Below are positions 15,301-27,300 of a stretch of 64,000 nucleotides of DNA, piece after piece. This DNA is from Symsagittifera roscoffensis (Eukaryota; Xenacoelomorpha; Acoela; Convolutidae): NCBI RefSeq assembly GCF_963678635.1, contig NW_026971160.1:30567-94566 (forward strand), in the 5' to 3' direction. The first letter of the stretch is position 1; every line of letters starts with the position of its first letter. Position numbers and translations under genes: made by a program. Under the pieces are notes generated by a model. That model worked only from the letters and a program-made list of their open reading frames with translations. It did no database searches and was not told where the DNA came from.

Positions 15301-18300
15301 AAACGAAAAATCACCCCGATTGGAATGCAAATATGCAGTAAAAACTGATATTGAACAATCACAAATAAATAATTTACAACATTTCCCACTTTATTTAGAT
15401 TGTCAAAATAATCATTATGAAGTTGATCTACTTGGAACATCAACTTTCAAACCAATCCCATATTCTCAATGGATAAAAAATAACACCCAACAAAAACGAA
15501 CAAAACAACACCCGCCTAAAAAAGACCATTTTCCACTAATTGAAAAAGAAGATTTAACTGATAAAATAAATTTATCAGGACCACAAACAAATGATTCAAA
15601 ATACACAATAAATCAAGTTTTTGACCTCCATGACCCACTTGATACAATACCCTTATCTAAATTAGAAATCGAAAACATTTTTCTCCCCCCAACAGAAACA
15701 ATTACAATTTCAACACTGAAACAATATCAAAACCTTGACCCAGTAATTAGACAACTGAAATCATGGCACAAATATAAAACTAAACCTATCAAAGCAGATT
15801 CAACCATTCTAGGAAACAAAACACTCCTCCGATACTTTCGCAAATTTAACAACACAACAATTAACGAAAACACCGACCTTTTAGAGTATAACCTGAATGA
15901 ATCTACAGTTCCATGTCTCCCTATAAGTATGATTCTTATAGCTTTTAATATTTCACATACACAAAATATTAAAGGACACTCTGGATCCGAAAAAACATAT
16001 TCAAATTTTATACAAAATTTTTACTTCCCAAATGCACCAATCTGGATAAAAGTACTATGCAATGACTGTATAGTATGTCAACTAAATAAACCTTACCCAA
16101 ATCAAAAACAAATAGCACAAAAACAAGATTTTAAAGGACAAAGTTTGTACTTTAATCATCGTATCTCATTTGATACTAAAGGACCAATTTCACCCTCATC
16201 AGAAGGAAACTCCTACATTATGGTAATTGTTGACGCATTTACACATTATGTAGCACTTAACCCAGTACCCCATTGTAACGCTTATTACGCTTACACAACA
16301 CTCTATGAACACTGGATAGCAAAATTTGGACTACCAGAAATTTTAGTCACAGACAATGGTACAGAATTCATAAATAATGAAATAATAACACTATGTCATT
16401 TATACAACATTAAACATAAACCACGTACATCTCATGCACCTTGGACAAACGGCTTAGTCGAAGGTATGAACCGTTCACTACAAGAATATCTTAGATGTAT
16501 CATCAACGGAAATGATACAAAATATACCGAATGGTCAGCAGATGTAAAATTATTTCCCTTAGCATATAATTCACAAATCACGACAACTTTAGGAATGTCA
16601 CCATACGAAATGGTTTTTAACCAAAAGCCACGCAAACCAATAATGTTTACAGCAAATTCTCATAAAAACGCACAAGGTTATTGTCAACCAAATAAAGACT
16701 CAATTTGTTATAACCTCCCATTACATACGCACGATGAAGATCATTTTCATCACCCACAAATTCTTAAACTAGCCTCCGGTACACACACCGAATGGATTTT
16801 AAATAGAGATAAGAAACACAATGAAATTTACCAAAAAATAACGAAAAAGTTATTACAAAGACAAAACATAAATGACCAAATCAATTCACGTTTTACACCA
16901 GCTTCCGATTTAAAAATTGGAACATTTGTTTTAATACCTAATTTTAATACTCAAAAAGGAATTTCTAAAAAATTACAACCCCTCCGAAAAGGACCCTACC
17001 AAATAATTGCAAAACCCACTGATGTCACATATAAAATTACCGACTCAAACAAAAAAGAAATCGTTCAGCACCGAAACAACCTATTACCTTATTACCCAAA
17101 AGAATACGCACTCCGCGAATTAACTCAATTATATTCTTTCACAGGATTAAAAATCATTCAAAATGAACCACATCTGAAAAACACAGAACAAAATGATAAC
17201 CCCACCGAAAATCAAAACACGAAACCAACCGCCACCAAAAACAATACGCAAAACCATAAAGAACCTCCAAAACCAAGAAAAAATAGAAAAATGACAGAAC
17301 AAATAATACCCCAAGAAGAAATAGACAAATCAGAACATAGAAAAGCAACAAGACTCCGAAATCAACCACGTAAAAACTACAAAATGTTCATCCCCCAATC
17401 TAAAATATTAAAGAAAGTAGAATTTAAAAAGTAATTTTAAGATTTTATACTTCACAATCTTGAAACCTCCGTAACATTTTTCATTTCAATTTTCAAAATA
17501 ACATGCTCACAAGTACGCAATAATTCTAGTTCAAAATAGACCAATAGGATTCATCCAATCCGCCACTTTCTCTAACTCAAACTAAGATCAATTAGACGAA
17601 TAATCTAGAACTCCAGGCACATCTCTAACTATAACTTTACAACCTCCAGGTCAAAAATAAGCAAACCACTCCAACTTGACAACTAAAATAAATATCACCA
17701 TAATACCGTACCCCTCCCTTATCTAATAACCCAAAGATCAACAATATTTCCCCAACTCAGACCACGAATACCCCCAAAACAAATTTAATAACTTAGCCTA
17801 AAGTAACAAAATGAAGATTTTAATTAGCCTAAAGTATAAAAATCTCACCATACCCCGGATCATTTGACAAACAAAAATAAAGAAAAAGACGACCTCCCAG
17901 TCACCATGAAAATTGCCCCCAACAATTTTTTACAAAACTCAACCCACTTGTCAAAAAACTAATAAATAATTCGACCACACTAGAAAATCGCCTCAAACAG
18001 CAAAAAATATTCGACCAAGAGATCATTTCTTAAATGCTTTTCTCTCAAACAGTTGCTCAAATATTTATAAATTTTAAACATTTTTTTTCAATACTTGAAG
18101 CCTTTATAATATTTCTTTTTGATATACTTGAATCTTTTCTAATAATCCTAATCATTTTTTGTAACATTTTTTTAATTTTCTATACAATACTCGAACTATT
18201 CCTCCAACTTTCCAAAACCCTTGAATATATCCACAGGTACGATTTTAACAACTTGTCTAAATGATACGAACAATTTTCAGTAGAACTGATATTTTTTTAT

Positions 18301-21300
18301 TGTTTGTAATTTTCATAACATTTTTATCATCCCTCATTTTGACCATATGTAAATGTATAAAGAAAGCAATCATCACATTTGCCCTAGCAACAATTTTTCT
18401 AATTATTTTTTTGGAAGAATATTATAATAAACATAAACCTTCCCACTAAAGTAACAATTCAAAAATCCATCAAAAATTGCTACCCAACAGTCACAGAATC
18501 AGTCTTCACCGACATCATCCCAAGATAATCCAACACCACCTTCAACTACTCAAAATCCTCAAACATCTACACGAATTTCTTTTCAAGACAATCCATACAC
18601 TTTTGAAGAACGGCACGCTCGTTTATCTGAACCACTAGAACCAGTTCAACGACAAGCATCCCTAAGTGAACCAACATACAATCTTTACCCAACACTACCA
18701 CAAGAATTAAGTAGAATACGAAACCTTAGTCAAAACCAAAACACAACAGAAATAAATAGACAAATTATACATCCTCGACGAAATAGAAATTTTCAAACTC
18801 CCCGAGTTCATTTTGATATACCTCAATCCCCACCACAAACCACTCCAGAAAACACCACTGGTATCACACCAGAAACTCCTACACTTTTTTCACAACGAAG
18901 CACTTCAAGTCTACCCTCAGACTACTTAGGTTCAACACCAACATCTGAACAAATACGTGAAAATCCTTTTAACCCCCCAAACCAAACATCACGATTTCCA
19001 TATTGGACTACACATTCATTTACACAAGGTGAACCAAATTTAGTCAATGACCCCATAGATATTTCTACGGATACAACAACATCCTCATCACTACCAGAAA
19101 CATTATCACTACCATCAACACCATCAATAAGCCAATTTTCACCACTACCCTTTAACTTAAATTTTCCAAATAATCTCGACGCCAGATATCGAGAACAATC
19201 ATCAATAAATATTCCTTTAAGATTAGATTGGAATACATTCACAGCACCTCCACCATTATTTGGACAACATCAAGAAAGTAACCGCCTTCATAACTGGGCA
19301 CTTAATAGATTACAATATCGCCAAGATATTCATAACGATATCCGTGATCACAATATTCAAATACTCCAACAAAACAGTTTACAATTAAAGTTTGAAATCA
19401 CAGTTAAGTTAAATAACATTACCCAACATCCATACCCATTAAATCCACCTAACATAACAGCTCAATCACTACCACCACCGTTTATAACTACTGAAGTAAT
19501 ATATAAATACGACAGATATACCAAAAACACAATTGGCTACATTACATTTTATAACCCATACTCAGGATTATCATACACATGTATTTTCTAAAATTATTAA
19601 TTTTTCTCCAACTCCCTTTTCTAGTAATCTCAAATCAAAACATAAACCCTTCCCCTCGTACAGGACCACAAGATTTATTAGTAACACATTACGATTGCGA
19701 AGAAAATGAACAAAAAACACTACACAAATATGCAATAAATCAAGTATCACAATGTGAAACAGAACCACAAGCTATAGAAACCACAGATATAATAGCAACA
19801 CTCTATTCCAAAGCCCGAGCAACAACAGTTACAGGTTATAAATTCACAGCGACATTTTCCGAAAAGAAAGTACATTGTTCACAAGTCTCGAACGGAAACA
19901 AAAACCGACTTGACCATGAATCATTCTATCAAAGTAATATAGAACGCCTCTTACATCTCAATCCCGACGATTGTAAAAATGAATTACTTAGACTAAACAT
20001 CACACAAAATAAAAATTCCCAAAGAAAATTAGTTAATTTTCAAGTTTTTTCAGACTCTGTACACCAATCACAACTTGAAAGACACCAAGGACATATAAAA
20101 CTAGACGAAAAATACCCGTATAACGGCGCACACGGACGATTAACCTATGACCTACATGATAAACATTGGATACCACACATTGGTGTAAATAACCCATCAA
20201 ACTGCAAAGCAGACACGAAAAATAAAGGATACCAAGAAATAATGTTTTTCGATTGGAAAATACAACTCGAAAAAATACAACTCACACGAGATTTATCTGA
20301 TAATACAATGATCTATCAAGGAATCCGACTACCTTGTAAAAATGATCAAGGATATTGCGACCCTACAACAAGAACACAAGCAACAATTGTTTGGTTCCCC
20401 GAAGATACATGTACAACATTTCAAGTAGCAAAAATACACGCTCGTATGATAAAATTTCACGAAAAATATTTTATACAATCAATTCCATATGAACAAGTCC
20501 ATCCATCACGCAAACTAAGTTCCGATTTTAGAAACATAGACAATATAGAAAATAAATTGACACGTTTTCAAATATATCAAGAAACAGAACTTGCATGTAA
20601 ATACAGGAATCCACTTCACAGAACACAATACTCTGAAATATTAGTTGAATACGAAAAAGGATTCGACATGACCACTGGAAAAGTAAAAATCGACCCATAT
20701 GCCACAGGTCATCCTCTAAACGAAGGAACATCCTATATACCAGTTAATTTTGAAAAAAGTAACGGACAACCTGGTGGACATCTAAAACCTTATGACACCA
20801 GAAGCACACGCTTACAAGAATTATCACTAATGAATACTACATATTTCGGTAATATCCACTATGATATTCATTTGGATATGAAACTAGACTATACAATTAG
20901 CCGCATTTTTCAAGAAATGTCACTCTCCGAATTAGAAACACTACACCAACTATGCGAATTAGAACGAACACAAATATTACAATCACTTGCACTAGCAGTA
21001 TTAAAAATACCCTACGCAGGATACTTATTATCAGGAAATAGATCAAATTTTTTAGATTATGAAGGAAACATCTTATGGTTTTATACTTGTACCAAAAAAG
21101 TATCACCACTATACGTTTTTGAAGATAAACGATGTTATAAAAGAATCCCTATCTTTTATAAGAATAAAGTACATTTCGTGGATACACTTTCACGAAGAAC
21201 CTATTTCTGGGATACCGCAGTCCCATGTGGATCAGAAAATAGCCACAATGTAGTACAACTAAACCCTGATGAAAATAAATATTATCTTCTCACTCCATAT

Positions 21301-24300
21301 CCCACATTAATGCAATCACTCAAAAAATTTTCACCAGAAAGCATTCGCGCTATCGCTCGAAACCCAAATATAGACTTACAATCAATAGGAATATACTCAA
21401 AATCAGATATTCAACATCACATTAGAACACAACAATTCCAGGAATTATTAACACAAATGGACACAATACAAAGACAATCAATTGACCAAAACTTACGCAA
21501 ACTTGCAGAAACCGCAGGTTTTGCCGATATCTACACACAAGACTATAGCGGATATTTTAAAGACATTAAAGATTATATATATCTAAACGGCGAAAAATAC
21601 CGTCCCCAAGATATATCACCAATCAACATTTTTAGCTTTGTTACACTCAAAAATGAGATCCTCGATTTTCTAGGATGGCCCTACTACATCTTAGAAAAAT
21701 TGACTATTTTATACGCAATGTTTAACTTTATTGGATTTCTTTTCTCACTCTTAAAAGGAATCTACAATACATGTGCTATACACACACAAGTAAACAGACA
21801 AGCAAGCGTAGCACGCATACTCTTTGCAGGATTTTTTGGAATTTTTTCCACATCTATAAACAAAATTCTTTTAGACGCACAAATAAAAGAATATAACACA
21901 AAAATAACAACACGACAAAATACATACGACGAAGAACATAACAATGTCGACACACAGCCAACGGCACCACAACTACCACCCCTACCAAATAATCATCCAC
22001 TATCCCTAGTCCCACGAAATTTTCGAAATTTAGCAATCACACATAATCCAAATTTTCGACTCACCACATCACAAAGTCCCATTCAACATATAATGACACA
22101 CCAGTCACAAGATGATAATACTTATGAACAAATTATTGAACAACCCCATACCACCGCTTTTCAGTCTCAAAATAATAATTTTTTTAGCCCACGATGAGCC
22201 GCCAACTTGGATCACTACACCGATCAAATTCCCATCCAACCAATCTTACCTCTTCAATCCCAATCATACCACTTTTTGCTTTTCCGCCACCCGATTTTCC
22301 ATCTAGCAATGTAACATCAGACATGAATTCCGACACTAACTCACATATTTCAGTTTTATACTCCATCTCACAGCTAAATAACCCGAATATTGAAACCCCC
22401 GATGAATTTGCCGACTCAGAACCATCCCCATCCAATAATTTTCATAACCCTTCTAATTTTTCTCAACCTCCTTTTCAACCCATATTGTCCAATAACCCTG
22501 ACCCAATCACTCCGACACCCTCTTATGCTTCCCAAGTTACCCCAACCTACTCCTCATACCAATCTGACCAATCATCTCATTCTCCAGACACCCCCCGAAT
22601 CTCCCCAGAGCTAGATAATTTTATTACCCTCCAACAACAACCCTACCACCTTAACACCCCGACCATAAACCAAATCTCCTCCACTACAAATTCATCCAAT
22701 CCCCCTACACCCTCTTCAAATTATACTGAATCATTAACACCATCATCCACATCCACTATATCTTCACTAAACACTAATAGAGCTTACCGCACTTTTAAAA
22801 GAAAATTCCCCAACCATCCTTTCCCAGCAAAACCAGGAACAGCCCGTGAATACATCAACCACCCCCAGCATACTAACACTAAAGAATTTTTAGCTATCAC
22901 TTTACCCTCATTTCCACAATACACCTTAAACACCCCTCACGACGCTAACGAAACACGCAACTTTGTAGATGAATACGTTTTAATGCCCACTCTCTCTTGG
23001 ACTTCATACTATCATTTCACTAACCCCCTTTGCTTACCTTTATCCAGCACTTCCATCGATATAGACCGAAACAAAGACATGCTATATCGACTAACTACAC
23101 CACTAACCGCTAGACAGTTTACTTACGTTGGATATAAAAAATCACTAAAAATACACACTGCACCTAGAGCTAATGAATATACACTAGAATACTACGATCA
23201 CAACATCATTAGAGCTAACCAAGATCAATTCTTAGACGACGATCGCTTCGCTAATCCACAAATCACCGAGAAATTTTTCATCAAGACACCATATATATTT
23301 ACACTAAACATCTTCGACCGCAAGTTTGATCACATTATTTCAGAAGCACTAACAGACACACAAGCATACGAAAGTTTTAAAGAACGCTTCCAAATATTTT
23401 CACTAACCTTTCATTTCCTTGCACCACACGAAAGAGATTTACACTGCTCACACGATATTATGTTGCGCACTAAACAAACACATACATACAGTTACTATCG
23501 TTTCATCCAAAATCACTTTGACCTCCACACACCCTCTAGACAACCACACCATCGTTTCCAATTCATCAATTCAAAATACACTTCACCATATTTCCTAAAT
23601 TTCACATATTGTATTAAAGACACTAACCTCCATGGTATTCTTCGTAATTATGACCCCATAACCCAAATGTACATTTTCTGCCCCATCACCAAGACCTTCA
23701 ACGCCGAAGAATCCCGACCCTTCCTTATCCCGCACGAATTCCTACAACCTATAGAAATCCCATCTTTAGAATTCATCCACAACACTAAATTTAACCACAA
23801 ATTATATAACTTAATCCAAAACACACCTTATGAGTTTGCAGTAGGCACTGAAGAACTAACCACTATTAAGGCACTTCAATTGCTTTGGCCACTGCTTCAA
23901 ACTAAAAATATCATCCGCATCTTAGCTAAACTACTAACAACTTCAGAACTAATTCACGACATCTTCCCCCACGGTTTTTTCCCCGACGACTAACAGGTAA
24001 GTATGAATTAAGTAAATATTACTAATTAATTACAGTATTAAAAACTCACCATTCTTTATTCATGTTTTCTTTAGATTTTTAGCCTTCATCCTAGATCATC
24101 TGAAAAATTCACAAAAGAAAAATAAAAAATAGCAAACTTCTTCAAAACTGTTTAAGACCCTATTAAACTTTTGCACCAACAATTAAATAAATATAATACC
24201 AATGCAGTAAATTAATTTATAAAATTTCCCCCCAAAAGCAGTAAATCTACATATGATGAAAATTTGTATCTTAAAATTCCCCCATAACTAGCAGTAAATT

Positions 24301-27300
24301 TCTAAATTCTATGTAGTAAATTAATAAAATGCAATTGCAGTACTAACCTTTTGATATTTTCATTCATTCGCACAGAAACTCTATCCACACTCGCACAGAT
24401 CGCCCACGAAGAATTGTTTAAAATAATGAATTTCAGTTTCAAGTTTTCACACTCAACAACTCTAACATACAATAACATGTTTCAAACTTTCCTTTAACCC
24501 GGTTGGAAAGGAATCATATACTAAACAAAACTAACCAACGCAGCTTACTAAATACCACAAATCATAGAATAACAGCATGACTTAGAAAAGGAAACCAACG
24601 GTACCAAAACCGGATTAACCCAGTTTAAAACTGGATAATTTATTCTTTTGAAGACTATTACAAAGTCTTAGAAAGAAATAATAAAACACAAAAAAGTCGA
24701 AAGACAAACCCATACCACAAACAATTTGCTTTTTGGAAAAAGTACATAACCAACAAGACATAAGTAAAACCACAACAAACCCAACATAAAACGTTGTCAC
24801 ATAACAGGACCCCTCACAAACACCGCATGAAATCATACTCCCACTCCTGGCCTAACCCACCAGGAAAGGACGTCCTGAGCATGCTCTATAGCCGGCCTAA
24901 CCCACCGCGCTACATCCACGCTTTGTGACCACACCTTTATTTTTAATAAGAGCTACTCAAGGGTGAGTAACTCTTCAAAATAACCGAACTAAAACAAAAA
25001 GCTTTTGTGAAAACAACTAACTAAAATCATTATTAAAAAATATTAAACTAATAAAAGTTTTATAAAATGTAAAATCACATGATGCAATATATAGATCAGA
25101 ATACAACACCAAGGACGAACATCAAAAGACAAGACGACCTCACTACACTCGAGAGAGAATGACCAACTACAATCGATATGCCGCTCACAATCACAACTCA
25201 AAGGATTTAGAGTACGACTTGACTTCGCAGAAAAGGACTTCATTGAACTAGACCAATGACCACCTCGATGTTCAAGTATACGTACAGATCCGAGTAACCA
25301 GGCATCCCCTCCACGCACAATCTCCACGCCATTCCCAAACTAGATCATACACAAAAGAAGTTCTCCACGCAGAACAGAAAAACCTGACATAGCCAACCAT
25401 TCTGGAATCAGAATTGACTTTGTTGCAGAGACTCAGTCGTTGTCACAAGAAGAAGCGAAAGAAAATTATGATGTTCGCCAAATACCAACGTCCATCATCC
25501 ACCCTTGAATTACAGAAGAACTGTTCTAAAAAACTCTGTAAAACCCGGATGGGTGGAACCTGATCTAAACTATATTTTATGATTGGATAAATTAAATGTT
25601 TTACCAATGTAAAGTATTTAATATTAACCAATCATGATCCATCTAACTAACAACCCACTTATTTGTAAGTGCTGAAGTTACTTGTAATTTCAGCACCAGA
25701 GAGATTTGAATTTAACTTAGAAATTAGTTGGACTCTCCCGAGCACTTCAGCAGCCGCAATAAACCAGTATACCCTAGATCTATTGAGCCTAGCAGAGACT
25801 AGTTAAACAACCTGAGACTAGATAGTATAAGAGTAAGATTAGGATCGGTATTAGACTAAGAAGTTGCACGAATCTATCCGGCCGAAAATAAGATAGCGTG
25901 ACGAGCAGACGGTGTACCCTATCCGAAATTACTCTATGAGTTATACCCATCGGTCCTAACTCATTTTGTTGGAACCATAAGTGTTTCTTTTAACGAGCTA
26001 GTTTCGAGCAAATGAAACTTCTACAGAAAGAATTTTTCATCTACAGAAAGAAAGAGGTGAAGCCCTGGATAATAAAAAAAGACTGCTCGTATCAGGGCGA
26101 AGCCCTGAAAGATCCGACTGCCTTTTAACGTTTATGGAGCAGTAATAACATAAATAACATGAAAAAATTAAAGGAAATAAAATAAAATGAAATTTTTTTT
26201 TGAAATTTGAAAAATTTTCTATGAAAATCATCCCCACACGCCATATAAAGTACAAAACAATAGGTTTCGCTCCTTGTAACAAATCAATTATGGCAAATAA
26301 GCTTCTTTCAACCAATTTGCAACAATTTCTAAGACTGATTAAATCTCTGCTTACGCGTTAATAGCGCGAATTATATCGCGCGTGAATTGTCCCAAATTGG
26401 CCAAAATGGCAATCTTCAAACCCCCGTAACGTTACGAAAAATGATCACAGTTGGAATATTTTTTCAATTTTGAGCTCAGGACAACAATACCCTGGGCGAA
26501 CCCTTTGCGTTGTGGAGGTCGACGGATCCAGAATTTTGACCCCGCAGCCAAATCTGGATTGTTCGCCCTGTTTTTAGGCGCTAACTTTCCTGTTTCCTCA
26601 CCTCCTGTGGAGAACAGTCTATCTGTATGCTGGTCTGGACTTGGAACAGATAGCACTGCATGCGACCAGTTTCCACATCCAGATAGACGAACTAGCATGG
26701 CACACTTTGATCACTCGTCTGGCCAGACACATCGACAGATATTTAGGTATGTAGCATTCATAAAAACATAGATATATTTGAAGACAGATATTAGTTGACC
26801 TGCTCGTTGTTAGGATCGCCTCGCGCGTTATCTTTGAATCGGGTTACCACTTTTTCAATTTCTGGTTTCATGATAATTATTGAATTTTGAAAGAAGAGGC
26901 TTGACAAAAAACATGTCCTAACATAAAAAAGTCTCAAGGAGTTTGATAGTTTTTCAAGCAACGATATGACCCCAACCATCTCATGAAAGTTAATCGGGCT
27001 TCGTGAAAGTTAATCGGAAGCTTTTAAGGGTCCGCAGAGGTGCGGTTTCCTTATTTATTTCAACAGGATGAAGAGGCGTCAAATAGTGATTCTCACGGCC
27101 TTCAGAGCAGTCTCGGGATATAATATTGAATTTCTGCATTTCATTACAGGATGATAATTGTTTTTACGTACAAAGTTTGCTTGACTGTTGAATGAGCACT
27201 TTATATGTGCTTAGATAATTTTACACCAGATGTCTAAGAGAATGAGAGGGACAGTTTAGGAGATCCCTGAGTTTCCTTTTTCCTGATTTCTACTAGAGCT

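Larger units (their letters stand above)
7120..25963 (+). mobile_element. Element A: giant env-bearing Ty3/gypsy LTR retrotransposon (18,844 bp)
   Basis: Two 410-bp LTRs (7120-7529, 25554-25963), each starting TG and ending CA, look identical by eye, so the insertion is recent. TTTT flanks both ends, a probable 4-bp duplication in a T-rich site. A tRNA-Arg-like primer site follows the 5' LTR. Pol order is protease, RT, RNase H, integrase, as in Metaviridae. Internal frames, all sense: leader ORF, basic ORF1, Gag with two in-frame UGA codons, Pol, two hydrophobic ORFs, a 378-codon frame without AUG, Env, and a 599-aa ORF. The size is two to three times that of ordinary gypsy elements; planarian Burro and plant Ogre are known giants of the same superfamily. 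The sense strand is conspicuously A-rich and G-poor. The whole element lies in innexin intron 2 in gene orientation. Confidence 0.95.

Noticed and set aside
18261-18530. Minus-one frameshift joining the second hydrophobic ORF to the AUG-less frame
   Set aside because: A stop in the target frame at 18452-18454 lies beyond the upstream ORF's own stop, so no slip within the overlap can connect them.
25043-25327. Minus-strand 94-codon frame in the element A 3' UTR, a possible antisense gene as in HTLV HBZ
   Set aside because: No start context, no domain, and composition follows the antisense of an A/C-rich strand. Chance frame is the simpler reading.
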